Assembly (NCBI GenBank): GCA_000697355.1
Contig: JNEN01000719.1
Location: 62,001-126,000 of the forward strand
Source of the DNA: Syncephalastrum monosporum B8922
Taxonomy: Eukaryota; Mucoromycota; Mucoromycetes; Mucorales; Syncephalastraceae
Reading direction: 5' to 3'
DNA: 64,000 nt
The notes under the pieces were generated by a model that saw only the letters and a program-made list of their open reading frames with translations, was not told the DNA's origin and searched no databases. Made by a program: the position numbers and the translations under genes. Shown here one piece after another: positions 21,871 through 32,736 of this stretch (its first letter is position 1; every line of letters begins with the position of its first letter).

Positions 21871-22526
21871 GACCCAGATACACCAGATAACGCAGCATCA
21901 GCCTTCATTAGTATTTCCTCGTTGTTGTAGCAAATGATGTCCACCACATTTGAGACATCCTTATCGCATTCAACTTGATTTTCCGAGATGGCCATGGCAA
22001 TGTGATATAACTGTCGAATAGTTCGATTTTCAGCAAAGGGATGACCATATAACGTTGGAGAGGCTTCGGTCAGGAACGAGGACAAAGCCTGCAGGGGTGT
22101 GGGTTGATCAGAAGGCGCAATACTCGATAAAGTCAGTTTCGACACAATGAAGCAGCTTTGTGTCCAGAAATCAGTGGCCAGGAGCGAAGACATCCAAGGT
22201 TTTCCAGAAATAAGTTTGAACTTTGCCGTAAGTTGGATAGGAGAGACGCGATCGGTGCAAAAAATTAAAACGATAGGATATGTTTTGTAGATGCTCACAG
22301 CGTTTCGTGAATAGCTGACAAGGCGTTGCATAAAGGGTTCATTGACGGTGAGTTGAATTTCGATGAGGATTGGAGGAAGCGAGTTTTGGATTGCCAACCG
22401 AGGCTTATATAGTATATCGCTTCGCGATGCGTTCTGCCATTCTGTTTCTGCTGACGTGTATGTTCCGTTTGGAACGTCCAATAATTCGCCGACCACAAGG
22501 TCAATCACGCCTTGAGTTTTTAGCAT
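21858..22526 (-). pseudogene. PD-(D/E)XK (Rpn/transposase-associated) nuclease-like ORF
   Basis: An open frame of 222 codons starting MLKTQGVIDLVVGELLD. It contains SRSDILYKPR, then PPILIEIQLTVNEPFMQRLV and YKTYPIVLIFCTDRVSP. The order D ... E-x-Q followed by a helix with FMQRL resembles the PD-(D/E)XK core of Rpn-type recombination-promoting nucleases (the 'LIEHQS' motif). The frame is long and protein-like, but its start sits where an upstream homologous-looking frame (ending LVSSSKC then stop) is out of register, so the gene is probably a broken copy. The last codons run into the Tigger-like element. From memory, similar proteins are abundant and unnamed in Mucoromycota; nuclease activity is inference. 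Confidence 0.55.
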
Positions 22527-23738
22527 TTAGAGCTTGATACTAGAGGTTCATAATTTGAACCTGAACTTGATGAATTGATACTAGAAATCGATACGTGCTT
22601 GCTGAATTGGTCTTTCCCTGGCAATTGATCGTTGGGCAATCGAAATGTGAGAATCTCGTCAGACACTACAAAACAGAACCAGCTAAACAAAAGGGGAAGG
22701 AAGAAAAACAAAAATAAAGGAGTATAACAAATGTCCGTACTTACCACCGTCATCGTCATGGCACAAAACTGTTGCTGATATACAATGATAAAGAGATCGC
22801 CAGTTGTGGGGGGATTTACTAGACAAAAGCGGAATTTTAAAATGGTAAAGCACACCCATACGCCTCAACAGATGGTTTCAGTTCAGGAATTGATTTCAGG
22901 AACAGGACCATAATCCAAACCTTGTCATACATTTCTGTTTCATATAGGAACATGGCACGGTTAGCAAGGATAGCACAAATAGCACGAATAGCACGGATAG
23001 CACGGTTAGCAAGGATAGCACAAATAGCACGAATAGCACGGATAGCACGGATAGCACGGATACTACGGATAGCACGGATACTACGGATAGCACGGATACT
23101 ACGGATACTACGGATACCAATTTGTTGGGACTTCGGCTCGCCAATTATGGGATGAACAAGCTCGTCGACATGCCATTCCATCAGCGAAAGGTTGTATATG
23201 GTGCCAAACAGAACTCGGTGTTATATTCACGACGCAACCGCAATGCTTTGGTGGAAATCCTGTGCGATTTTTTTTTTTACTGCATTGACCATGAATAAGA
23301 TCTCCAGAGTGCTTGCCTGTTACGACACTTGTCCAAGCATTTGTGAGAATGCCCAAAAAACCCTTTAAAATCGCTCAGCGTCAAAGTATTAGATGCCTCA
23401 CTGATTCTTGTCATAAGTGTCTCAGTTTCCAGTAGCTTGACAACAGACATAAAAAAATCTCCTTGTCTCTTTGCTTTTTTTTCACGCTGTTGGGAGTCCT
23501 TTCTCATAGGTGTTTGCCAGACAGCCAAAACAGCTTTGTAACTATCGCAATGACGGTGAAGATCAATTCTCGTCCTCTGGAGTTCGTGAACAATGACAAG
23601 CGGACATTGCACAGCTAGACAAGGTCGTCGTTCCAGCCATACATGAATGCATGCGGCGAACAAGCATACGACTCCCACAACTGCATCTTTTATTCTGCCT
23701 AGCTTGGAATCTGGGTTAGAACAGGCCCCTTCAAGCAA
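22520..23738 (-). pseudogene. Upstream remnant of the nuclease-like gene
   Basis: Successive minus-strand frames, each ended by a stop or frame change: 23738..23277 (QCPLVIVHELQRTRIDLHRH and SVVKLLETETLMTRISEAS), 23181..22837 (MEWHVDELVHPIIGEPKSQQ, the 9-bp repeat translated as Arg-Ala-Ile, then VWIMVLFLKSIPELKPSVEA), and 22855..22520 (DEILTFRLPNDQLPGKDQFS). Order and strand suggest one ancestral gene feeding into the nuclease-like frame downstream. No family name can be assigned with certainty to the N-terminal parts. A GT-AG intron may lie at about 22665-22740. Confidence 0.4.
22953..23114. repeat. 9-bp minisatellite, 18 copies
   Basis: Eighteen tandem units of consensus TAGCACGGA. A five-unit (45-bp) block is duplicated at the left, and the right half alternates TAGCACGGA with TACTACGGA. 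Nine is a multiple of three, so the array stays open in all its frames and reads as Arg-Ala/Ser-Ile triplets on the minus strand. Confidence 0.95.
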
Positions 23739-25334
23739 GATCGCTCAGTGGTATCTGGATCTATATACCATCACAGGCGTCACCCAACGAGGTGCCTAGT
23801 AGTACAAAATCTTCGTGTCTGAGAGGGATAGTATGGGCAAGTGGGCAATTCTCTTATGTAACGAAACACACTCATCATGGTCTCTTTATATATAGAGCAA
23901 GCACGCTTAGCCATGCTCATGAGTGCATTATTTTGCCATATCTGAAGCTCTACGACTAGCTTTGAGCCAATAAAGCGACGCCGCCAATGATTCCCCGCTC
24001 GTGCTTGCTGTTTCGAGGATGTCTATATCAAGTTAAAAACGAAAAAAAAAAAAATGGAAGAAATCTACATTGTTCTCTATTGGGACGGGGTAGAGGGAAG
24101 CTGTTGAGCATCATTCCATACAAGCTCGAGTACAGTGGCACCTCAGTCAGTACCTCGTAACGTATCGCTCAGACTCATTTTCCAGGGACATTCCAGCTTT
24201 CGTCATAATTTGCCCAAAGTCGAGCTAATGGAAAAATATCGCAGGACGGACAGTGTACATTCCTGATGCCGTAATCACAGGGTGGATCCCATGAAGCAAC
24301 AGCAGAAAGTGCGACAGTGCCCTGATTACAATAGGGTAGGAGAGTCCTCTAGAGCCCACTTTCCGAGTACTCGGCTCCTTAATGTTCGATCCAGAATCAA
24401 ACGCTGCAAAAGCGCAATTCATGCAAAAGATGGGTGATAAGAATCCAGAGCTAAAATCATCACATACCAATCTATTGACGTGTAAAGATACAAGCTATAC
24501 ATGGTAACTAGCCTACGAAATTTCGTTCCGAAATCAGTTCTCGTGGACTATCCTTCATTTTTAATATACATACCGGCGTGGGGTCGTTGATGCGCGCTCA
24601 CGGCGCGCGGCCGCCGCCTCACCTGAGCTGAATACACGTTTGAGTCACAGTGGCGCATTACCCAGTTGCAAAACACTTACCGGTGGGCGGGGAGCAGACA
24701 TTTGGCGCGATGGCGATGTCTATGAAGTTGTTTTCAACGGTGGCCACCATCGCCGGCTAGTGGGTCGCAAGCGGGAAAGAAGAAAGGCAGAGGAGGCGGA
24801 GAGGAAGAGACGCAAAGGGGACGCAAGAAAGGAGCGGAACTGAAACGCTGTTAATGTCTCATATTCAATGCATCGACCTGAATCTGTTTCACTTACGGGC
24901 AGAGGAAAAAGCGGAAAAAAAACCTCTGATGGGAGGACAGCAAGCGGAAAGGAGGTGAAAGAGGCGCGAGCGGAAGAGAAGACAGGAGGAGAGGCGAGCA
25001 AGAAGACGGCAAGCTAAGTATACATTCAGAAGGAGGTTAGTGTTGTCCAAGACCATGTACTATTGACGCGAGAACTTACTATCATGCACACCGGTGCAGT
25101 AGGGCGCGGGCAACCGGTGGCAGAGGGACTTATGGGAATGCGGTGGTCTATGTTGCACTTCTTATTAGTTTATACTTGTAATCAGAATCCTTTCGTATAT
25201 ACTTGCCAGCGTAAGACTTGACCAGGGTAAAGAAGAAGAAGAAGAAGAAAAGTAGACGTGAGAGAAAACAAAAGACCTTTTATGAGAAAGAGCGCGTGTC
25301 AATCGATATTCATGCAAGACACGGGCGGGCTGTG
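23739..25334. other. Gene-poor stretch of the accessory island
   Basis: 1.6 kb without a supportable gene. It holds a minus frame 24470..24225 (MVCDDFSSGFLSPIFCMNCA) of unknown origin, a plus frame 24640..24843 rich in Arg/Lys/Glu, a GA-rich block about 24765-25015, and three ACCGGTG motifs near 24680, 25090 and 25112. An AAG repeat lies at about 25230-25250. Confidence 0.4.
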
Positions 25335-25645
25335 CCAATGGGAAAGCAGAAGTAAAAGATAAGGACCTGACAGGGATTGACGTCGAGCTTTTTTCCAAGT
25401 TTCATAGGTTCCATTGGCTAACCAAGCTATCACGCAATCCACGTTTTACCAATGGGAAAAAGAGCTCAAAGATATGGTCCCTGACAGGTATTGACGTCAG
25501 GTATCTTTTGCGTTTCAGAGGATTCATTGGCCTACTTTACCATCACGCGGTTCACATTTACTGAAGGACACGTGGGTGAAAAGACCTTGATGAAGATTGA
25601 CGTCAGGTACCGTTGACGTCTCAAAGTTGTCTACTTTGGCAGACG
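25335..25645. repeat. Three tandem ~111-bp repeats with CRE and CCAAT motifs
   Basis: Units begin at about 25335, 25449 and 25560. The first two start CCAATGGGAAA. All contain ATTGACGTC(A/G) (TGACGTC at 25378, TGACGTCA at 25492 and 25598, plus an extra TGACGTC at 25614). Units 1 and 2 carry TTCATTGG/TTCCATTGG and (C/T)ACC....ATCACGC segments. Copies are diverged, so the array is not recent. TGACGTCA is the binding site of ATF/CREB-type bZIP factors; no gene starts close by. Confidence 0.8.
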
Positions 25646-26729
25646 CCCTGCCCGGGAATTGAACCGGGGTCTTTTGTGCCTTGCTTATGTAATTATGGAT
25701 GTACGGAATATTAAGATTATTATATATAGATATATACCTCATCATCACTGATTATACTTTCAAAAACGAGCGGGCCTCGCAGACGGTAGCTATATCAATC
25801 ATATATATGACTACTGAGACATACGCGTGATAACCCGGTGCCGTCTAATTCTTTTCAAAGACCACGAGATCCATTCAAACAAGCAACACAACAATAATCC
25901 CAATTTCACGCGAACGCGTGACTGCCTTTTTGTTTCCTTTTCCTCATATAAATGCGGTAAGATCTTTGCCATTGTATTATCTCTCAGCACTGAACGATAG
26001 TGCCAATGCTGACCTGATTCCGCCACACACAAAAAAAGGCACGCCTTTCTTAAAAGTTCTATTTCTCATGTAAAGCAATACAACCATATTAGCTTCGATG
26101 GAAATCGTCTATTATCAAAAGGAGTTCTTCTAAAACTTCGAACAGAGATAGCTTTTCTGGCCCTTGTTTCAGATGAAAGAATGATTTCATGTCTAAAATG
26201 AAAAGAAGTCAGAAGAAACATAATTGGAACTGTTACCAATTTCGATAAACGGGCATAGAAGGCTAGTGTCCAAAGCTACCAAGACGAACGTTTGTTCATC
26301 GTAATGTAGACCGACAATAAAAGACCTGCTGACAACTAAGTAGTAGTGAAGTGAAAGAGTGTCTCTATTACCATGCTTACATGGGAAGCGGTTGGTTGGC
26401 CCATGCATGCATGGTAGCAGCCTAGTTTATTGTACATATCCCGGATATTTGGATCACATTTCCGTCGATCACTGGATTCATAGGTCAGTTGGGGGAGGGC
26501 CCGTAGAGCAGAAATGTCTAGAGGAATTCTACAGATCGTCATCACTCGCGCGTTTGTGAGATAAAAGTGATGTCACTTTGACCCTGTTGCTAATGCAACG
26601 CATCATTTTTCCAAATAAAAAGGGGTCGAATGTCAATGGTAGCAAGATATTCTCTTTAAAACGGGAAATACACACAGCAACTCCAACAACACTATTGATA
26701 CTACTTTGAAGACACCCACAGCCCCCATC
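25646..26729. other. Intergenic, including a tRNA B-box-like site and DUF6987 promoter
   Basis: A tRNA-like T-arm on the minus strand (GGTTCAATTCC, about 25655-25665) lies 3' of AT-rich sequence without a proper A box. The rest is AT-rich, with a TATA-like AATAAAAAGGGG near 26615 before the DUF6987-like gene. Confidence 0.4.
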
Positions 26730-27611
26730 ATGAGTGACGTTTCCAGCCCTCAGCAAGAAATTCAAGTCAACCCTGGCACAGGCGTGCCCCAGCAGCAGTC
26801 GCAGCAACCACAGCAGTCGCAGCCACCACAACAGCAACAGCAACAGCAGGACACTTCAGGCGATACCCGCTCCGAGGAGCAGAAGAAGGTCGACCTTCAA
26901 CTTGCTGAGCGCCTCTCGTCCATCATTGAGGACGCCAACAAGAAGGTGACACCCCTGTGCCGCATGATCCGACAGCACATTGAACGCTTTGAGTCGCTCT
27001 CGGAGGACGACCGCGACGAAAAGGAACTTGTGCGTCAGGTCAAGCCGCTGCTCGAGCAAAGCCAGACCGTGCTCGATCAAACCTGGGGCGCGGTCAAAGG
27101 GGCGGATCCTGATAACCGCCTGTCGAACAAGGCCCAGCGTAACATGCAAGATCACAAGGCCACGCCCGAGGAGCAGCGCCTCGCTGAGGCCCTCAAGACG
27201 GTAATACACAGGTTTATCCTTGTTGCTCCTATCTGACTTTTTATTTTATTTTATTTTTTCTTATGTAGTTGGTTGAGGAAGTGCAAGGCACGATTGACTG
27301 GGCCAAAAACAAGCTCGAGGGCTTCCCCAAGGCCAAGAAGGATCTCGGTCCTCTTTTGGATGCTCTGGCTGCCCCACTCACCCAGATCGTCGGCGGTGTC
27401 GGTCTTTTGCTCGCTGGCGTCCTGAACCTCGTAGGCCGTCTCTTGAGCGGCCTGGGGCTCGACAGTCTTCTCAAGGGCATTGTTTCCGCTACGGTATGCA
27501 CCTGTTCATTTCTTACATATCGAGCAATTTTTTGGCTGACTATCATTTGTGTAGGGTCTCGATAAGATCTACAAAGGCCTGGGTCTGAACAAGTGGCTCA
27601 ACATGAAATAA
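26730..27611 (+). CDS. DUF6987-type fungal protein
   Basis: 250-residue protein of unknown function. Exons 26730..27200, 27269..27493, 27555..27611. The N-terminus is a Gln/Pro-rich disordered stretch (QQSQQPQQSQPPQQQQQQQ). The core begins LAERLSSIIEDANKKVTPLC, is predicted helical and includes KATPEEQRLAEALKTLVEEV. A Gly/Leu-rich amphipathic or membrane-associated segment follows (LTQIVGGVGLLLAGVLNLVG), and the end is GLDKIYKGLGLNKWLNMK. This pattern matches, from memory, the DUF6987 domain seen in many fungal proteins, including those with long mucin- or LEA-like repeats; here it is a compact single-domain form. Function is unknown. Confidence 0.8.
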
Positions 27612-28658
27612 GTTCTATGCGCACTAAAATTGTATGAAGTGATTGTATATGAAGTCATTCTAGGTGTAGTAGTTTAGTCTAGTATATATATATATATATA
27701 TATGTTATCCCAGTAAAGTTAATTTCCCCGCCTCCAAAAATCATCGCGTTCCGCACAGCGGGTATCTGGATTTGACATCTTTGGTAAATGTCACATAGTC
27801 ACATAAATGCAGGCTAAAGATTTCTACGTGATCCGTTTTGTCGTATAGTTTGTCGTAAACGGAGGCTGTATATTTCATATGTCAAGTTGAATATACGTCT
27901 GCAATGACGGTAGATAACGGAATGATACTAGATGGAGAAAGTACGACATCATACACAACAGTATCATTGACCATTATCCATGTGGCCATTGGGATTAAAA
28001 CGTATTTGCCAACAGTCTACATGTGCATACCTATGCAGCAGCCAATTTGGGGAAAGGTGGGGCTAGCATAGACAGATCAAATTTTGAAGAGTGCGGGAGT
28101 GGTCTAGTCAGTCAATGGTAATGAGATCATGTTAGCTATTTGTGTTTGTTGCACATGCATCATCATAAAGAACACGCCACAATGAGCCACCAATAGGAAC
28201 AGTGCTTTGCCAGAGCACTAAAGAGACCTTAGTGCTCTCAAATAAAAAGACGTCATGTATATACATGTCTCTTCCAGTACTTTTTATGCATGCATGTTCA
28301 CTTGCGCCTTTCAACTACAATTCTCGACGTAATAGAAAGGTCCACATGTCGCCTTTCCTGGTAACTCAGAGACTCTGTCGAATGTGTGCCACCGCCTCAA
28401 CTTCGTCTAGCTTCTTATCAAAGTAAGCTTTCCAGGGTTGGGTCTAAATAGCTCCCACTGATGCACGCGCTTCTATGTGCAGATCATGAAACTAGCCCTT
28501 AATAAGCATCAGAATTTAAGAGAAATGACGGATTGCAGGGGCAAAGATTCATGCCTGGCAAATTTAAGCGATTGGGAAGGAACGAATGTCCGCTTGACAT
28601 TGAACCTATTTCAGCTTCTCTCACTTTCCAAAGGTAGTTTAATTTATACCCTTTCATA
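27612..28658. other. Intergenic upstream of TIP41
   Basis: 1.05 kb, with a TA repeat (about 27682-27703) shortly after the DUF6987 stop and otherwise AT-rich unique sequence. Short frames at 28202..28426 and 28477..28659 have no domain content. Confidence 0.5.
27682..27703. repeat. (TA)n microsatellite
   Basis: About eleven TA units in the 3' flank of the DUF6987-like gene. Confidence 0.85.
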
Positions 28659-29742
28659 ATGAGCCCACCGTCTCCTCCCTTGCCGCGTCATTCGTTGATC
28701 CATGAAGGAGACGCCCGCACTAGTCTCACGCAAGGCATCAAGTACAATGGCTGGACCATTACGAGCACCAAAGCACCCATATGCAACTCGACCGAGATGG
28801 ACACGTAAGTCGAAGCTGTTGTTGTCGAACAATGACCCACACACACGCGCGCCGTGCGTCCATGCATAGTTTACAAAAAGAACTTGGCATTCCGTTGCCG
28901 GAAATGGTGTTTGGCAACAATCAAGTGGTGCTCAAAGGACCTGCGATTGAATTGCGCTTCACAGCCAAAGACGCGTTGGCGGTTGTGGACACGAGCTCAG
29001 ACAGCAGTGAGCGCATCAAGGTCGCATACGCCGAAGAATGGATCAGTAAAAGGTAAAATCAGAATCTTTTATCACCTGAAGCAAGCAGAAGTGATTCATA
29101 ACCGATGCGCAGTTCAGCGAACCATACAGATGTCAAGGACGTGATCAAACCCTACGACTGGACATACACGACCGACTACAAGGGTACCTTGCGAGGTGCG
29201 TCTGCTTTTGAGGAGACTGACGAGACCAAGATCGATATGGAGCGTCTCAAGCGGCTGGATCCCATTCTTTTCTACGATGACACGATTCTCTACGAGGATG
29301 AACTGGCTGATAATGGCACAGCGGTACTTTCCATACGCATGGTAAGTCAGAGTATACGTGCAATGTGTGGCATGGTTTCATCTTTATTGGAATGTATCTA
29401 TGTGTACCTGTAGCGGGTCATGCCGTCCTGTTTGTTTGTCCTGCAACGCCTCTTTCTACGCGTGGATGATGTCCTGCTGCGAATGAACGATACACGGGTC
29501 TATCACGAGTTTGGCACGCCCTACCTCGTCCGTGAATACACTTCCCGAGAGGATCATTACCGGAACGTCTATGCCGTATGTAGCTCCATTCCATCTCTCA
29601 TTTCGTGTAGCTCATTGCCTTTTGTTAGAAACTGATGGCACGCAAGGGGGATGTGTCACTGATGAATGATACCAACTGGGTGAACCATACGCTTCCCGAG
29701 AAACCGGTCGTGTTCAAGCGGGAACGAATCCGGGTGGACTGA
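28659..29742 (+). CDS. TIP41: TIP41, Tap42/PP2A-interacting TOR pathway regulator
   Basis: Regulator of type 2A-like phosphatases downstream of TORC1. Exons 28659..28804, 28870..29052, 29113..29341, 29414..29575, 29629..29742 (277 residues, typical). Family blocks in order: GIKYNGWTITSTKAPICNS, LGIPLPEMVFGNNQVVLKG, IELRFTAKDALAVVD, DWTYTTDYKGTLRG, LDPILFYDDTILYEDELADN, VMPSCLFVLQRLFLRVDDVL, and HEFGTPYLVREYTSREDH. Every splice joins in frame with standard GT-AG ends. It fits functionally with ATG13, another TORC1-controlled protein in this window. Confidence 0.95.
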
Positions 29743-30016
29743 TAGAAGTGCTAACGGTGTGTACATAAAACGAAATAAAGACAAACATCGCTGCGATACA
29801 TCCTATTTCGAAAGGTGTGGCAATTGGAATGCGCACAACGTAATAGATACAATAAATGCAAGGCGATGATGTTGCTGTCGTCGATCACCCGAATTGCAGG
29901 CACTTATGAATGAACTGAATGAATGATCTCGTTATATCAGAATTGAGCGCCCGAATTGGGTGCAAGTGTCTATATCTCGCCTGATTTCCTCCGCCCTATC
30001 TCTCACTCTTTTCACC

Positions 30017-31199
30017 ATGCCTCAGTTCAAGACATTTCTACAAGTGCTTGAGCATTGCGACAAAGTTCCCTACAAAGTTGACAAGAGCAACCCGAGCGAG
30101 ATCCACCACGCCGTGCCGCTGCGCCTGGGCCAATATGTCATAGGACACGTCCTACCGAGCCTTATCCCTGCCCTGCGCGAATACAACGGCGCCCACGGCT
30201 CACCGTTTGTCATTCTCGACAATGTGATTACCTTTGCGCCTGCCATTGACTCCTTTGAGAAGCGGACCGAGACCGTCAAATCCTTGATGGATACCTGGCG
30301 CCGGGACAAGGTCCACCACGCCTTGGCAGGTACGTAAGTGCCCTTCTTGCGTTGGCCATGGACGCGGAGGCGAACCCCGCTCTTCTCTTGTTCCTTGCTT
30401 GTCTAACTGGCGCCACTTGTACCCAGGCTGGCGTGAAGAGCTGTATCCCGTGTATGGCGACGCCTCGCGCCCTGACAACGTGGCCTTTGTGATGGAGCGC
30501 GCCGCCACCCCGCTATTTGGCATTTCGACCTTTGGCGTGCATCTGAACGGCTACGTCCAGACCGACTCGGGTCTGCATCTTTGGGTGGCCCGTCGTGCGT
30601 TGACAAAGCAGACCTGGCCTGGCGTCCTTGATAACTGCGTGCGTTTTCTCTCTGCCGTAATCTATCCAAACCGGGGCAATTGGACTCATCTGTGTGCATA
30701 GGTGGCGGGCGGTATCTCTTACCAATACGGTACACATGAAACGATCGTCAAGGAGTGCGACGAGGAAGCCAGCATCCCAAAAGAGCTCGCGCAAACAGCA
30801 CGCAATGTCGGCGCTGTGTCGTATTACACCTATACCGACTGTGGTCTGCAGCCAGAGACGCAGTACATCTTTGACTTAGCCATGCCAGCCGACTTCAAGC
30901 CGTTGCCTAAGGATGGCGAGGTCGATTGTTTCTACCTGTGGCCGATGGATAAAGTCCGTGAGACTATTCTGAACGGTGAATGGAAGCCTAACTGTGCGCT
31001 TGGTAAGTAGTATCAAAAATGCGCGCTGCCTTTTTCTTTTCTCTTTTGTGCTTATGCCATAACTATAGTGACCATCGACTTCATGATACGACATGCGATT
31101 ATCACGGCCGACAATGATCCAGACTACATAGACCTGCTCTATCGATTACACCGCAAGCTCGAGTTCCCCACACCCCGCCCAGCCAGCACTCAATCCTGA
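30017..31199 (+). CDS. Nudix hydrolase, thiamine-pyrophosphokinase-related (YJR142W/Tnr3 N-domain type)
   Basis: 318-residue protein with exons 30017..30329, 30427..30638, 30702..31002, 31069..31199. The N-terminal half (DUF4743-like) shows QYVIGHVLPSLIPALREY and a segment around FEKRTETVKSLMDTWR. The Nudix half has FGISTFGVHLNGYVQTDSGL, LWVARRALTKQTWPG, LDNCVAGGISYQYGTHETIV and the Nudix-box core KECDEEASI, with Lys in place of the usual Arg of REUxEE. Relatives dephosphorylate oxidised or damaged thiamine diphosphate forms (yeast YJR142W, plant NUDT20/24). Unlike S. pombe Tnr3 there is no thiamine pyrophosphokinase domain fused. Likely cytosolic. Confidence 0.88.
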
Positions 31200-31332
31200 A
31201 AGTTGGAAAGATCCATCCACTCTGCATAAAACTGACACCTGTACTACACCAACCAGAAAAAGTATCAAGTGGGGAATATCCCATGGGGCATCGTGCTCTT
31301 TGAATGACGCTTATTTATAACCAGAACGGGAA

Positions 31333-31333
31333 A

Positions 31334-31366
<33 letters not shown>

Positions 31367-31375
31367 AGTAGATAT
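31333..31375. repeat. GA-rich microsatellite
   Basis: GA repeat with AAAG interruptions immediately 3' of the hydratase stop codon. Confidence 0.85.
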
Positions 31376-31380
31376 ATAAT

Positions 31381-32494
31381 TTACAGCTTGGCGGCAGAGG
31401 CATCCTTGTGGAGGGTGCAGTAGCCGTTGTTGATGACAACCACGTTGCGCTCCTTGATCTTGACGGCAAAGATGTAGGCGTCGACCTTGGGGTCCTTGCT
31501 GTCGATCTTCCACATGTAGACCTCGACGGTCTCACCGGGGAAGACGGGGGAAGCGAAGCGGCCCTCGATCGACTTGAAGCGGGTCGGGTCGTTGTTGGCA
31601 AGGCGCTTGAGGATGGCGTGGGCGGTGATGCCGTACGTGCAGAGACCGTGGAGGATGGGCTTGGGGAAGCCGACCTTGGGGGCGAGGTCGGTGTCGATGT
31701 GCAGCGGGTTGTAGTCACCCGACAAACGGTACAGGATGGCCTGGTCGATCGAGGTGGGGATCACCTCCACTGCATCGGGCTCGCGCTTCGGGGGCGCATA
31801 GCTGACCGCCTTGGGTCCCTTGGGGCCCTGTGATTATAAAATAAATAAATAAAATTCAAGCTGTCTTTAGTATTTATGCAACCTAAATTACCCCGCGCCT
31901 CGTCACTTACGTTCCAGCCGCCATAGCCACGGACAAAGGACTTGGAGACCATGCGGCAGTAATGCTGACCGTCATGCTCGCCAATGAGGTCCATCGTCAT
32001 CTCAATGACCATGCCCGAGCCCTTGTCGTACACGCCTGTGCACGTCTTCTTCGTGTCAAAGCGGGCGCCATTCTTGGGGAATGGCTTGAACACCTCGAGC
32101 GACTGCTCACCGTGCACAATCTTGTTGGGATCGTACGGGGGCATGCCGGGCAGACCCTCGCCCTGCGACCGCTCTTTGAAGAGATTGACATCGCTGTCAT
32201 CGCCCTTCAGGCCAAGCACGAGCGGGTAGGTAGGCAGAGGGCTAAAGTTGTTGTCTAGTAATAGCATATATATATGTCAGTCATCTGATTGATAAACGCA
32301 TTGTTGTCCTGATTCTCTGCTTCTTTTTTTCTGCAGGACATACTCAGTTCATAGAGGTAGTTCAGTTCATCCTCCTTGACACCGACGGCCAAGGCATACA
32401 GGATGTAATCGCGACGGTTGCAGCTGACCTTGCTCGGCGAGAACTGATGACCGACCGCCTTCTCGACGTCCACTTTGAATCCTTCCACGGGCAT
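31381..32494 (-). CDS. Peroxisomal enoyl-CoA hydratase 2 (MaoC type)
   Basis: R-specific hydratase of peroxisomal beta-oxidation, converting trans-2-enoyl-CoA to (3R)-hydroxyacyl-CoA. Exons on the minus strand: 32494..32344, 32254..31911, 31827..31381 (313 residues). Double-hotdog layout: an N-terminal half (DYILYALAVGVKEDELNYLYE; FKPFPKNGARFDTKKTCTGV) and a MaoC half with the hydratase 2 signature YRLSGDYNPLHIDTDLAP, then PILHGLCTYGITAHAIL. The catalytic Asp and His of the (Y/S)GD.NPLHID motif are present. The protein ends in AKL, a peroxisome targeting signal. In many fungi this module is fused behind dehydrogenases (Fox2); here it stands alone. PEX14 elsewhere in the window serves the same organelle. 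Confidence 0.94.
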
Positions 32495-32736
32495 AATGTG
32501 TGTGTATATATGTTAAAAGAAAAAGACAAGGAAGAAGCGAATTTACACGCCAGTGTGGGGGGCCCTTTATGTCGATTGTATCTCAGCGTTGCTGATATTG
32601 TAAGCAGGAATTCAAACTATTTCCCCCGCATCTTGCTCGACAATTCCCACCCAAGCTTAATGCTGACTACGTGCAATGTCATATATTCATGCCCACGAAT
32701 ACATTGCTATTATTACTCTTAAATTTTTTTTATTAA

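Noticed and set aside
22953..23114. CRISPR-like array
   Set aside because: Units are 9 bp with no spacers; a minisatellite in a eukaryotic genome.
28091..28140. Possible tRNA around GAGTGGTCTAGTCAGTC
   Set aside because: A-box-like string only; no B box or cloverleaf follows.
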